Origin: Parvibaculum sp.
GTDB lineage: Bacteria; Pseudomonadota; Alphaproteobacteria; Parvibaculales; Parvibaculaceae
NCBI GenBank assembly: GCA_030649335.1
Contig: JAUSLL010000058.1
Coordinates: forward strand, 62,001 to 126,000
Reading direction: 5' to 3'
DNA length: 64,000 bases
Shown piece by piece: positions 39,851-48,539 of the stretch. The notes below the pieces were generated by a model, which was given only the letters and a program-made list of their open reading frames with translations, had not been told where the DNA came from and made no database searches. The first letter of the stretch is position 1. Each line of letters opens with the position of its first letter. A program made the position numbers and the translations under genes.

Positions 39851-40795
39851 ATGTGCGCAGACGAACCAGACGAAACCCATAAAGATGGCATCGCAGAGGA
39901 CGAAACCGAGGTTTCCGACCTCCCCGATCTGCCGCGTCAGCGCCGTGCACCAAGCCCGCTTGCCTCCGGCCTTTATGTGACCGCAACCCCCATCGGCAAT
40001 GCGTCCGACCTGACGCTCCGCGCCCTTGATGTGCTGCGCCAGGCCGACCTTGTTCTGTGTGAGGACACACGCGTCACATCGAAGCTCTTTGCGATCTACG
40101 GGCTTACAACCAAGCTCATGCCCTATCATGACCATAATGCCGCCGAGATGCGGCCCCGTGTGCTGGACAAGCTGGCGGGTGGCGCCCGTGTGGCGCTCGT
40201 GTCCGATGCAGGCACGCCGCTGATTTCGGACCCCGGCTACAAGCTGGTGCGCGAGGCGGTGGCCGCCGGTTACCATGTGACGACGCTGCCCGGCGCTTCC
40301 TCCGTGATGGCGGCACTGACGCTGGCGGGCCTGCCGACCGACCGGTTTATGTTTGTGGGCTTTCTCTCATCCAAACAAGAAGCGCGCCGCCGCGAGCTTG
40401 GCGAACTCGTTGCCGTGCCCGCGACGCTGGTGTTTCTCGAAAGCGCCCCGCGCCTCGCGGCCTCGCTCGCCGATATGGCCGCGGGTCTCGGGAGCCGCGA
40501 GGCAGCCGTCGCCCGTGAACTCACCAAACGCTTTGAGGAAGTGCGGCGCGGCACGCTCCATGAACTCGCGGCGCATTACGAAGCGGCGGGTGCGCCCAAA
40601 GGCGAGATCGTCGTTGTGGTGGGACCGCCTGCCGCCGCCGTGCCGCTCTGCGCCCATGAGATCGATGTGATGATCGAAAACGCGCTGGGGCGTTCGAGCC
40701 TCAAGGACGCGGTGGCCGAAGTCGTCGCCATGACGGGCCTCAAACGCCGCGACATCTATGCCCGTGCGCTTGCCATCAGCGAGGGCGGCGATTAG
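39851..40795 (+). CDS. rsmI: 16S rRNA (cytidine-2'-O)-methyltransferase RsmI
   Basis: RsmI methylates the ribose of C1402 in 16S rRNA using SAM. The tetrapyrrole-methylase fold motifs are clear: GLYVTATPIGNASDLTLRALDVLRQADLVLCEDTR, then LVSDAGTPLISDPGYKLVR and LPGASSVMAALTLAGLP. The start at ATG 39851 (MCADEPDET) leaves about 40 residues before the core; the frame stays open further upstream in the lpoA-rsmI spacer, so the exact start is uncertain. It overlaps yraN by 38 bases if yraN begins at 40758. Confidence 0.94.
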   Translation: MCADEPDETHKDGIAEDETEVSDLPDLPRQRRAPSPLASGLYVTATPIGNASDLTLRALDVLRQADLVLCEDTRVTSKLFAIYGLTTKLMPYHDHNAAEMRPRVLDKLAGGARVALVSDAGTPLISDPGYKLVREAVAAGYHVTTLPGASSVMAALTLAGLPTDRFMFVGFLSSKQEARRRELGELVAVPATLVFLESAPRLAASLADMAAGLGSREAAVARELTKRFEEVRRGTLHELAAHYEAAGAPKGEIVVVVGPPAAAVPLCAHEIDVMIENALGRSSLKDAVAEVVAMTGLKRRDIYARALAISEGGD

Positions 40796-41189
40796 CGCGG
40801 CGCGCGATCCCAAAGATAAAAACCCTGCCCGCGCGGCGCGGGGCCGCGCGAACCATGCAGCAGGCCTGCGCGCCGAAACTTGGGCCGCGCTCTGGCTCGG
40901 TTTGCACCTCTACGCGATCGTCGGGCGGCGCGTCAAAACCAAAGCCGGTGAAATCGATCTCATTGCACGGCGCGGAAACACGCTCGTCTTTGTCGAGGTC
41001 AAGGCGCGGGCGGGATTGGATGAGGCGGCGGAAGCCTTGGGCGCCTATCAACAGGCAAGGCTAGCGCGCGCGGCCGCCCTCTATGTGGCGGCACGGCCCG
41101 CGCTTCACGAATTCAACATGCGTTTCGATGTGATCCTGATTACGCCGCGCCGCCTGCCGCGTCATATCGTGGACGCCTGGCGACCCTGA
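40758..41189 (+). CDS. yraN: YraN/UPF0102 nuclease-fold protein
   Basis: The 143-residue product carries the endonuclease-like UPF0102 core: GLRAETWAALWL, then VKTKAGEIDLIARRGNTLVFVEVKAR, in which the GEIDLIA aspartate and the EVK pair form a PD-(D/E)xK-type active site. Activity has not been settled for most members. The first 30 residues are basic and may start later than 40758, since the annotated start lies within rsmI. The rsmI-yraN pairing is one of the most conserved in bacteria. Confidence 0.9.
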   Translation: MPVRLPSARAAISAARDPKDKNPARAARGRANHAAGLRAETWAALWLGLHLYAIVGRRVKTKAGEIDLIARRGNTLVFVEVKARAGLDEAAEALGAYQQARLARAAALYVAARPALHEFNMRFDVILITPRRLPRHIVDAWRP

Positions 41190-41271
41190 CCGGACCAATG
41201 ACATAATATCGCCGCATCACCCGCTGAATTTGGCGGCGCTGATCCCATTTGATGAAAGCGGAACTGATCCC

Positions 41272-41853
41272 ATGCACCTGAATGTCCGGATGACCTTGTT
41301 GATGCTCGCCCTCGGGGCGCTGCCTGCTTGCGTGCCTGTGGTGCTGGGCGCGGGCGCGACGGGGGCGGTCATGGCCTCGCAGGAACGCGGGCTTGAACAG
41401 GGCATCACCGACAATGAGATTTCCTTCGAGATCAACCGCCGTCTCGCGGCCAAAGACGGTGAACTTTACAAACGCGTCTCGACACAGGTGCGCCACGGTC
41501 GCGTCGTGCTGACAGGCTTTGTCCGCAATGATGATGACGCGGCGCTCGTCTCGAAAATCGCTTGGGGCGTCGATGGCGTGCATCAGGTTGATAATGAATT
41601 GCAGACGGGCAATCCGACGACATTTGCCGAGAAGGCCGATGACACCATCATTTCAACGAAGCTGCGCGCGAAACTTACCGCCGACAGCGACATCGCGAGC
41701 CTCAATTATTCCATCAAGACGGTACGCGGCACGATCTATCTGAGCGGTCTTGCGGCGAGCGATGCTGAACTCAAACGCGTCATCGGCCACGCACGCGGTA
41801 TCAGCGGCGTGCGCAATGTTGTCTCCAATGTCGATATGCGCAAAAGCAAATAA
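41272..41853 (+). CDS. BON-domain outer-membrane lipoprotein (DolP/YraP-like)
   Basis: A lipobox ALPAC (Cys20) follows a short hydrophobic signal. The mature part holds two BON domains: about 55-115 (DNEISFEINRRLAAKD through VDNELQTG) and about 120-190 (DDTIISTKLRAKLTADSDI through VRNVVSNVDM). In E. coli DolP is an outer-membrane lipoprotein that maintains envelope integrity and is encoded in the same yraL-yraP neighbourhood. ATG 41272 and an internal Met at residue 7 are both possible starts. Confidence 0.87.
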   Translation: MHLNVRMTLLMLALGALPACVPVVLGAGATGAVMASQERGLEQGITDNEISFEINRRLAAKDGELYKRVSTQVRHGRVVLTGFVRNDDDAALVSKIAWGVDGVHQVDNELQTGNPTTFAEKADDTIISTKLRAKLTADSDIASLNYSIKTVRGTIYLSGLAASDAELKRVIGHARGISGVRNVVSNVDMRKSK

Positions 41854-41900
41854 TGGCGTGAGGGGTTGCCGGGACGCGTCTTCCCGCGCCATGATTGCGC

Positions 41901-42776
41901 ATGAGCAAGACAAGCGACAGCGCCGCACGCGCGGCAAAGGCAGAGGCTGATCTTCGCAGCGCCGGTGAGGCGGGCGACGACGCGCTTGATATTGCTTCGC
42001 TCGCACTTTCATTCGCCGTGCTCGACCGGCCCGAGCAAGAGCTTGGCGACTATGAGACACATCTGGCCGAACTCGTCAGCGCCACCGGCGCGACGCTTGC
42101 CAAAACCCATGCGCCCGAAAGAGAAAGTGCCGAACCCGTGGCCATGGCATTGGCCAATGTCATCGCGGGGCGGTTTTCCTATCACGGCGACACAGAGACT
42201 TACGACGATCTCAAAAACGCCGATCTGATGGCGGTCATTGACCGCCGCAAGGGTCTGCCTGTGTCGCTCGGCATTCTCTATCTCCATGTCGGCCGCGCAC
42301 TTGGCTATGATATGGCGGGGCTGAACTTCCCCGGTCATTTTGTGCTGCGGCTCCAGACAGGCACGCAAGCGACAATCATTGATCCCTTCAATCGCGGCCA
42401 GACGCTGAACACCGCCGACCTGCTGAACCTGTTGCGCTCAATCGAAGGGCCGGACGCGCGTTTGACACCGGAAGTCTATGCCACCGTCAGCACGCGCGAT
42501 ATTTTGCTGCGGTTGCAGAATAATATTCTGAGCCGTGCTCTCAAGGCGGGTGAGCTTGACCGCGCCCGCGATGTGGTCGCCCGCATGATCTGGCTCGCAC
42601 CGACACGGGCCGGATTGCAATTTGAGCTGGGGCGGCTCGAAGTCCACGCCGGTCACATGGGCGCGGCAGCCCATGCTTTCGAGACCTGCCGCAACATGGC
42701 CGCAGGCGAGGGCGAAATGCGCGTCGCGGGCATGGCGGAAGAAGCACTGCGCCGCCTCAAGACCAAACTCAACTGA
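41901..42776 (+). CDS. SirB1/transglutaminase-like and TPR protein
   Basis: The middle of this 291-residue protein has the SirB1 core: RFSYHGDTETYDDLKNADLMAVIDRRKGLPVSLGILYLHVGRALGYDMAGLNFPGHFVLRL. It is related to transglutaminase folds but usually lacks the catalytic cysteine. The C-terminal third (RLQNNILSRALKAGELDRARDVVARMIWLAPTRAGLQFELGRLE) looks like TPR helices. The function is unknown. The start at ATG 41901 was chosen over TTG 41895. Confidence 0.87.
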   Translation: MSKTSDSAARAAKAEADLRSAGEAGDDALDIASLALSFAVLDRPEQELGDYETHLAELVSATGATLAKTHAPERESAEPVAMALANVIAGRFSYHGDTETYDDLKNADLMAVIDRRKGLPVSLGILYLHVGRALGYDMAGLNFPGHFVLRLQTGTQATIIDPFNRGQTLNTADLLNLLRSIEGPDARLTPEVYATVSTRDILLRLQNNILSRALKAGELDRARDVVARMIWLAPTRAGLQFELGRLEVHAGHMGAAAHAFETCRNMAAGEGEMRVAGMAEEALRRLKTKLN

Positions 42777-42790
42777 CGTAACGAGAGCGC

Positions 42791-43462
42791 CTAGTGCGGC
42801 GGCAGGGTGACGATGAATTCGCGCACCGTGTCCGTGATCCCCGTCATCATCATGCCGACGCCGATGGTCGCCACAATGAGCCCCATGAGCCGCGTGACGA
42901 CTGTGAGATTGGTCGCGCCCAGAAACCGCACGATGCGCGGCGCCTGAATGAACATGAGATAGGTGAGCGCGCCGATGACCAGGAAGGCGGCAATCGAGAC
43001 GAGCGTGTAGAGAAAACCCGGATTGGCGGCAAAGCCGACCGCCGTCGCAATCGTGCCCGGCCCCGCGATCATCGGCATGCCGAGCGGCGAAATGGCCACC
43101 GAAAGCTGGGCTTCGATCACATCGGCCGCGCCCTCCTCGCCCTCGACCTCTTTGGGTACCTGCACGGTTGAGGAATGGCCCTGCAACATCTGGTAGCCGA
43201 CGAGGGAGACGAGAATGCCGCCCGCGATGCGGAGCGCCGACATGGTGATGCCGAAGAGTTCAAAGATGAGCTTGCCCGCGATCGAAAACAGCACCACGAC
43301 AAAAATAGCCGTCAGCACCGCATGAAGCGCGACCTTGCGCTTCACATCGGGCCGGTCGCCTTGCGTCAGCGCAATGAAAATGGGGGTGGCTGAAATCGGG
43401 TTGGCGATGGCGAAATAACCGGCAAGTGCGGTCAGGCCGAAAGTGATGAGATCGTTGAGCAT
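42791..43462 (-). CDS. marC: MarC/UPF0056 family inner-membrane protein
   Basis: Six hydrophobic segments are spread over 223 residues, with the family motifs AGYFAIANPISATPIFIALTQG near residue 15 and ISPLGMPMIAGPGTIATAVG near residue 125. The family's role is unknown, although MarC was once linked to antibiotic resistance. The frame is open a further 41 codons upstream to a TTG, but MLNDLITFGLTALAGYF is the expected start. It is divergent from gshB with about 150 bases between. Confidence 0.9.
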   Translation of the reverse strand: MLNDLITFGLTALAGYFAIANPISATPIFIALTQGDRPDVKRKVALHAVLTAIFVVVLFSIAGKLIFELFGITMSALRIAGGILVSLVGYQMLQGHSSTVQVPKEVEGEEGAADVIEAQLSVAISPLGMPMIAGPGTIATAVGFAANPGFLYTLVSIAAFLVIGALTYLMFIQAPRIVRFLGATNLTVVTRLMGLIVATIGVGMMMTGITDTVREFIVTLPPH

Positions 43463-43611
43463 AGGGGCCTCCTGAAGGGGGGAGCCTCGCTTAGGCGTCG
43501 CAAAAGCGCAAGACGGGGCGTGTAAAATGCCCGCGATCCGCCTGCCCCTCTGGTCTTTTGGCCTTGGCTCCCCCACATTCTCCAAAATGTGAATTGAAAG
43601 CCGGAGCCAAT

Positions 43612-44556
43612 ATGTCCCTCAAAGTTGCCATCCAGATGGATCCCGTCGAGACCATCAATATCAACGGCGATTCAACCTTTGCGCTGGGGCTTGAGGCACA
43701 GAAACGGGGACATGCGCTTTTTTACTATGAGCCGAAGAACCTCTCGATGCGTGACGGGCGCGTCTATGCCCGCGGCCATGCGCTGACGCTGAGGCGCGAG
43801 CACGGCAATCACGCGAGCCTCGGGGCAGAGGAAGTGCTGAACCTCGCCGAGTTCGATGTGGTGCTGCTGCGTCAGGACCCGCCCTTCGACATGAGCTACA
43901 TCACCACGACGCATATGCTCGAAGTGATCCACCCCAAAGTGCTGGTGGTGAACAATCCGTCGGAAGTGCGCAATGCGCCTGAAAAGATTTTCGCGACGCG
44001 TTATGAAGGCCTGCTGCCGCCGACGCTCATCAGCCGCGATCCGCACGAGATCAAAGCCTTCCGCGCCGAATTCGGCGACATCATTGTAAAGCCCCTCTTC
44101 GGCAATGGCGGCGCGGGCGTCTTCCGTCTGCGCGAGGGCGACGAGAACTTGGCCTCATTGCTGGAAATGTTCGGCATGCAGAACCGCGAGCCGATCATCG
44201 TGCAGAAATATCTGGCTGACGTGCGCAAGGGCGACAAGCGGATCATTCTCGTTGACGGCAAACCGGTCGGCGCGATCAACCGCGTCCCGGCGCTGGGCGA
44301 AGCGCGCTCCAATATGCATGTCGGCGGACGGCCTGAAAAATCCATGCTCACCAAACGCGAGCAGGAAATTTGCGAGATGATCGGGCCGGACCTGAAAAAG
44401 CGCGGGCTGATTTTCGTCGGCATCGATGTGATCGGCGATTATCTGACCGAGATCAATGTGACCTCACCGACCGGCATTCAGGAGATCGACCGCTTTGACG
44501 GCTCGGACCTGTCGAAGCTGGTGTGGGACGCGATTGAGGGACGTCTAAAGCGATAA
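43612..44556 (+). CDS. gshB: Glutathione synthetase
   Basis: GshB joins gamma-glutamylcysteine and glycine using ATP. The start [25 protein letters not shown], the [18 protein letters not shown] block and the ATP-grasp core ([18 protein letters not shown], then [22 protein letters not shown] and [21 protein letters not shown]) are all specific. The length is 314 residues. gshB is often near comM in Rhizobiales; here a dipeptidase, a small lipoprotein and an insertion element lie between them. Confidence 0.96.
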   Translation: MSLKVAIQMDPVETININGDSTFALGLEAQKRGHALFYYEPKNLSMRDGRVYARGHALTLRREHGNHASLGAEEVLNLAEFDVVLLRQDPPFDMSYITTTHMLEVIHPKVLVVNNPSEVRNAPEKIFATRYEGLLPPTLISRDPHEIKAFRAEFGDIIVKPLFGNGGAGVFRLREGDENLASLLEMFGMQNREPIIVQKYLADVRKGDKRIILVDGKPVGAINRVPALGEARSNMHVGGRPEKSMLTKREQEICEMIGPDLKKRGLIFVGIDVIGDYLTEINVTSPTGIQEIDRFDGSDLSKLVWDAIEGRLKR

Positions 44557-44585
44557 TTCTCTTCAAGACAATCAGGGGCAGAACG

Positions 44586-45830
44586 ATGGAACGGTTTAGC
44601 TTTGCGGCAGCGCTGGTACTGACTTTCATCGGGGCGGCCTATGCAGCCGGTGAAGGCCGCGATGCGGCACGGGCGCGGCTCAGTCGTCCAGTGCTCATCA
44701 CCATTGATACGCATACGGATATTCCGACCTTCTTTGCCTCGGACAAATATGATCCGGCCATAAGCAATCCGCCGCCGGTGCTGGTAGACCTGCCGCGCAT
44801 GAAGGCGGGGCACTTGGATGCTGTGTTCTTCATCTCTTACGTGGGGCAGACCAAGCGCGATGCGACGGGCTATGCCGGAGCCGCGTCCGAGGCTTTCGCA
44901 AAATTTGCCGCGATCCATCGCATGACGGATGAACTTTATTCAGATCAGATCGGCCTTGCGCTGACGTCTGCCGATATCCGCCGCCTGCACGCTCAGGGCA
45001 AGAGCGTGGCGCTGATCGGCATGGAGAACGGTTATTCCATCGGCAAGAATATCGATCTGCTCGATATTTATTACGGGCTTGGTGCGCGCTATTTCGGACT
45101 CGTGCACAACGGCCACAACGACATTGCCGACAGCGCCCAGCCGCAGGAGAAATTCGCCGACAAGGCGAACGATGCAGGCGGCGAGCATGGCGGCTTGTCT
45201 GCCTTTGGCCGCCAAGTGATTGAACGCTGCAATGATCTGGGGCTGATGGTTGATGTGAGCCATGCGGCAAAGTCGGCAACGCTGCAGGCGATTGAGGCCT
45301 CGCGCGTGCCGGTCATCGCGTCTCACTCCTCCGTCTATGCGCTCAATCCGCATGCCCGCAATATGTCGGATGAGGAAATGAAGGCGCTGGCGGCCAAGGG
45401 CGGCGTCATCCAGATCGTGGCTTTTGATGAATATTTAAAACCGCTGGACCCTGAAAAAAAGAAAGCGCGCAGGGCGCTCGCCATGTCGCTGGGCTTCACA
45501 AGTCTTGATGCGATATTTGAGGCGGATGAGGCGACCAAGAAAAAATTCTCCGACGGGCTCGCGGAACTCGACAAGACGTGGCCGCGGGCTGATGTGGCCT
45601 TGCTCGTCGATCACATCGACTATGCCGTGAAACTGATCGGCGTTGCTCATGTCGGCATTGCGTCAGATTTTCAGGGCGGTGGCGGCATTGCCGGCTGGGC
45701 CGATGCGTCGGAGACCTTCAACGTGACGAAGGAACTCGTGAAACGCGGCTACTCCGAAGGCGACATTGCCAAAATCTGGGGCGGCAACCTCATGCGCGTG
45801 ATGGATGAGGTTGCCGCGGCCCGTCATTGA
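44586..45830 (+). CDS. Membrane (renal-type) dipeptidase, probably exported
   Basis: The product (414 residues) has a signal peptide of about 21 residues ending AAYAA. The amidohydrolase-fold zinc ligands of family M19 are visible: H-x-D in ITIDTHTDIPTFF, Glu in IGMENGYSIG, and histidines in VDVSHAAKS and PVIASHSSVYAL; the late aspartate is in HVGIASDFQGGGGI. These enzymes hydrolyse dipeptides, including D-amino-acid-containing ones. It is 29 bases from gshB on the same strand; a link to glutathione or Cys-Gly breakdown is possible but only inferred. Confidence 0.92.
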   Translation: MERFSFAAALVLTFIGAAYAAGEGRDAARARLSRPVLITIDTHTDIPTFFASDKYDPAISNPPPVLVDLPRMKAGHLDAVFFISYVGQTKRDATGYAGAASEAFAKFAAIHRMTDELYSDQIGLALTSADIRRLHAQGKSVALIGMENGYSIGKNIDLLDIYYGLGARYFGLVHNGHNDIADSAQPQEKFADKANDAGGEHGGLSAFGRQVIERCNDLGLMVDVSHAAKSATLQAIEASRVPVIASHSSVYALNPHARNMSDEEMKALAAKGGVIQIVAFDEYLKPLDPEKKKARRALAMSLGFTSLDAIFEADEATKKKFSDGLAELDKTWPRADVALLVDHIDYAVKLIGVAHVGIASDFQGGGGIAGWADASETFNVTKELVKRGYSEGDIAKIWGGNLMRVMDEVAAARH

Positions 45831-45843
45831 AGAGGCAGATGCC

Positions 45844-46026
45844 TCACAGCGGTTTTTCAATCGGTGTTGACTGCGAATTACGGTCGGGAATATCGGCGTC
45901 CGAACCCGTAGCAGTCGAGCCCATGGGGCCGGGATCGGGCCTCGGATTGCCGGGCGCGCAGGCCGCGAGCCCCGCGATCACAGAAGTGAGCGCAATGACG
46001 GGAAGAATGCGTTTCAAATTTTTCAT
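45844..46026 (-). CDS. Small lipoprotein, 60 residues
   Basis: The frame encodes a lipoprotein signal with the lipobox AGLAAC (Cys23) followed by a short Pro/Gly-rich mature chain that ends in PIEKPL. The start ATG 46026 is preceded by AGGAGA seven to eight bases upstream. Function is unknown. It converges on the dipeptidase gene and lies about 100 bases from the left end of the first insertion element. Confidence 0.7.
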   Translation of the reverse strand: MKNLKRILPVIALTSVIAGLAACAPGNPRPDPGPMGSTATGSDADIPDRNSQSTPIEKPL

Positions 46027-46127
46027 CGTTTATCTCCTGTTGGGCCCCCGTAGGACCCAAACCCTCGCCCCCAATCATGTCCGGAGTGAGGCCTCGAACG
46101 GTTAATGTTCCCATTTCGTTCTTGACT

Positions 46128-46135
46128 GAAGCGCG
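46128..46135. repeat. Left copy of 8-bp target-site duplication
   Basis: GAAGCGCG lies immediately outside the left inverted repeat. The identical GAAGCGCG lies immediately outside the right end at 48719-48726. Eight-base duplications are typical of IS1595-family insertion. Confidence 0.93.
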
Positions 46136-46196
46136 CAGCTATATCCCCTTGAAACATGGGACGGGAGTTCTTATCTTCTAGTCATAGGAGATGACG

Positions 46197-47057
46197 ATGA
46201 CCAAACCGATGACCATCAAACAGTTCAATAAGCAGTTCCCAGACGATGACGCCTGCTTGGACCACCTGATGAATGTGCGTTACGGCTCCAAGTTCTTCTG
46301 CACCAAGTGCGGCGCTGAAGCTAAGCACCATCGCGTCAAGGCCCGCCGTTGCTACGAGTGCGAGTTCTGCGGCCATCAAGTCTACCCGACAGCCGGAACA
46401 CCGTTTGCCCGTACACGCACGTCTTTGCGCGATTGGTTCTATGTAATGTTTTTGTTTTGCACGACGCGGAACGGCGTCAGCGCGAAGGAAATCCAGCGCC
46501 AGCTAGGCGTCACCTACAAGACCGCATGGCGCATGGGCCATGAAATCCGCAAGTACATGGGCTGGGTTGACGGAGACGATCAAATCGGCGGTTCCGGCCC
46601 CGTCGAAACTGACGAAACCTTCATCGGCGGCAGGGACAAACTCGGCAAAGACGACAAGCATATCGTCCTCGGCATGGTAGAGCGCGGCGGCGACGTCATC
46701 ACCCGCGTCATTGACTCGGCCACCATCGAAGGCGTCGTGCCTCACATGGTCAAAAACATCAAAGAAGGGGCCACGGTCTACACCGACAAGGCCCGCATTT
46801 ACTCAGACTTGAAGCGCGAAGGCTTTGCCCACGACTCCGTTAATCACATGATCAAGGAATACGTTCGCGGGCCGGTCCACACGAACACCATTGAGTCCTT
46901 CTGGGCCTGCCTCAAGCGCGGCATTAACGGTACGCATATCTGGGTGTCTAAGAAGCATCTCGCTTCGTACCTTGGCGAGTTTGAGTTTCGCCACAACCTG
47001 CGGAAGCAGCCGCACTTGATGTTTGACCTGCTTTTACTGGCTTTTCCTCGCCCCTGA
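46197..47057 (+). CDS. IS1595-family (ISXO2-like) transposase, element 1
   Basis: The 286-residue product has an N-terminal zinc ribbon (FFCTKCG, then CYECEFCGHQVYPTAGTPF) and an ISXO2-like DDE domain: the first aspartate in VETDETFIGG, the second in VYTDKARIY, and the acidic/Asn residue with the downstream lysine in HTNTIESFWACLKRG. The C-terminal motif HLASYLGEFEFRHNLRK is standard. AGGAG at 46186 has six bases of spacing to ATG 46197; ATG 46191, two codons earlier, would abut it. All catalytic motifs are intact. Confidence 0.93.
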   Translation: MTKPMTIKQFNKQFPDDDACLDHLMNVRYGSKFFCTKCGAEAKHHRVKARRCYECEFCGHQVYPTAGTPFARTRTSLRDWFYVMFLFCTTRNGVSAKEIQRQLGVTYKTAWRMGHEIRKYMGWVDGDDQIGGSGPVETDETFIGGRDKLGKDDKHIVLGMVERGGDVITRVIDSATIEGVVPHMVKNIKEGATVYTDKARIYSDLKREGFAHDSVNHMIKEYVRGPVHTNTIESFWACLKRGINGTHIWVSKKHLASYLGEFEFRHNLRKQPHLMFDLLLLAFPRP

Positions 47058-47092
47058 CCATCTTGGATAGGAGAATATCGAAACTCTTCATA

Positions 47093-47608
47093 TCACTGCG
47101 CATGGTTATGGTTGTTATGGTGGTCCCATAGCACTGACTGGAGCCTCTCCTGCGCAACGCCCATGGCATGAGCAAGCCGACCAAGGGGCACAAAGAAAAT
47201 TGCCAAAATCGCCAACTCAAGAATAAGCAATGCCGCTGCTAACGGGCTGTTGGCCATAACACTAATTGTCGAGAAAATGCCGAATTTACTGATCCGGTCA
47301 CGAACATCTTTCGGATACTGGTCAAGGCTGTCCGGACGACGAAGCAGCATTTCAAAGGTAACGACGACAGCGGCGAACGGCATGAGGATTACGTGCGCCC
47401 AAGCACCCCATGTGGAATAGGCACGATCAAGCGCGGCCTCCACGAGTTCTTCATCGTGGCCTGCAAGCACCCCAGAATCCAAAAGATCGCGGCCCTGATC
47501 GGCAAGGCGCATACGGATAGGGTGCACGTACGCGGTCAAGCGATTGCACAGCACTATGTAAGCGGATGCAATTACACCCGCCGCTATGATGAGATGGAAA
47601 TCTGTCAT
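47093..47608 (-). CDS. Membrane protein, passenger gene of element 1
   Basis: No family was recognised. The 171-residue protein has about four hydrophobic segments (residues 5-24, 70-90, 115-135 and 128-148) and ends in a His/Asn-rich tail. A cytoplasmic-looking segment with RADQGRDLLDSGVLAGHDEELVE type acidic/basic character lies between the first two segments. Its start overlaps the stop of the upstream membrane gene (ATGA), so the two are co-translated and their products probably act together. Base composition is closer to neutral than in host genes. Confidence 0.7.
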   Translation of the reverse strand: MTDFHLIIAAGVIASAYIVLCNRLTAYVHPIRMRLADQGRDLLDSGVLAGHDEELVEAALDRAYSTWGAWAHVILMPFAAVVVTFEMLLRRPDSLDQYPKDVRDRISKFGIFSTISVMANSPLAAALLILELAILAIFFVPLGRLAHAMGVAQERLQSVLWDHHNNHNHAQ

Positions 47609-47943
47609 TTCCGCCGCTTCCGTTTCTTCGAACCACCATTCCCCTTGGGACGGTTTGTTCTAGGTTTCCGGCGACGTTCAAATTCTTCCTTTGAACGTCC
47701 CTTCGGCTCAACTCCTACAAAATAGAGCAGGAACGCAATAAAGCAAATACTCAGGAATATCCCTAATGGATAATTCTCAAGTATATATGAAGCCTTTGCG
47801 TAAAATTCATCCAGATATGGACGAACGCCATACTGCGCCTCAAATTGAGGCCATTCGGTGACGACGCCTATTATGACGGCTAACGCAAGAAACAGCCGCC
47901 AAGCGCCGCCACCCAGCAGTAGCAATAAACGAAAAAATCCCAA
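47605..47943 (-). CDS. Small two-helix membrane protein, passenger gene of element 1
   Basis: The 112-residue product has two membrane helices (about 5-28 and 58-77) separated by a tyrosine- and acidic-rich loop, and a strongly basic C-terminal tail (Arg/Lys/Gly/Asn-rich, ending KKRKRRK). I do not recognise the family. It is the upstream gene of the two-gene minus-strand passenger operon. The basic tail could contact nucleic acid or lipid head groups; this is speculation. Confidence 0.65.
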   Translation of the reverse strand: MGFFRLLLLLGGGAWRLFLALAVIIGVVTEWPQFEAQYGVRPYLDEFYAKASYILENYPLGIFLSICFIAFLLYFVGVEPKGRSKEEFERRRKPRTNRPKGNGGSKKRKRRK

Positions 47944-48209
47944 ACCCGCGTTCCTTGGTTTTGATCGCAGACATAGTAGCCGCCTAACCCTTAGGCACTA
48001 TATCTCGACTAAAATCAAGAATCACCCTATTATGGAATCTGAATGCCATGTGGGAACTGGGGTTGCACCCCCAGCCCCATGGTGCCTTGCAAAACATTTG
48101 GAGCGTCGCGCAAGGACCGGACTTCCTCGTCGGAAATCGTCCCTATAACGGAATGATTTGCCTCCGGTGTCAATCGGCGCTCCTTCACTTTTTGTGACTG
48201 GAGATAAAA
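47944..48209. other. Spacer inside element 1 between divergent passenger genes
   Basis: These 266 bases should hold the promoters of the minus-strand membrane operon and of the plus-strand GIY-YIG-like gene. A short minus-strand frame crosses it, but it has no convincing start. No strong hairpin or repeat is seen. Confidence 0.4.
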
Positions 48210-48539
48210 ATGACTGCTACCCAAACGGCAACATGGACCGGCGCTTCCGGCAAAAAATACCAATATTACGTCTATAAAATCGGCACTAAATTCAAGGCTG
48301 TGCCCGCAAACTACATCTACACCAAGATCAGCGCGGCAAATACTTGGGTGCCGATATACATCGGCGAAACCAGCGACTTGTCCGTTCGCATCCTAGACAC
48401 CCATCACCAACGGGACTGCATTCTCCGGAATGGAGCTACCCATATCCACGTCCACAAGTCATCTGCAACTGCTCAAGTGCGGATTGACGAGGAAACAGAC
48501 CTGCGGAAAGCGCACAAGCCCCCCTGCAATCAGCAGTAA
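48210..48539 (+). CDS. GIY-YIG-like nuclease-fold protein, passenger gene of element 1
   Basis: This 109-residue protein has the layout of a single GIY-YIG domain: NYIYTK (in place of GIY), then VPIYIGETSDLSVRI (the YIG strand and following arginine), and a late DEETDLRKAHKPPCN with the catalytic-type glutamate and asparagine. It resembles the small UvrC N-terminal/Uri-like nucleases but the first motif is degenerate, so activity is uncertain. GGAG precedes ATG 48210 by six to nine bases. Its presence inside an insertion sequence is unusual. Confidence 0.65.
   Translation: MTATQTATWTGASGKKYQYYVYKIGTKFKAVPANYIYTKISAANTWVPIYIGETSDLSVRILDTHHQRDCILRNGATHIHVHKSSATAQVRIDEETDLRKAHKPPCNQQ

Noticed and set aside
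48030-48263. Minus-strand frame inside element 1 before the GIY-YIG-like gene
   Set aside because: Only a GTG start without a ribosome site is available in the plausible part and it overlaps the passenger gene start; the end (VLQGTMGLGVQPQFPHG) looks protein-like, so it is kept as a weak possibility only.
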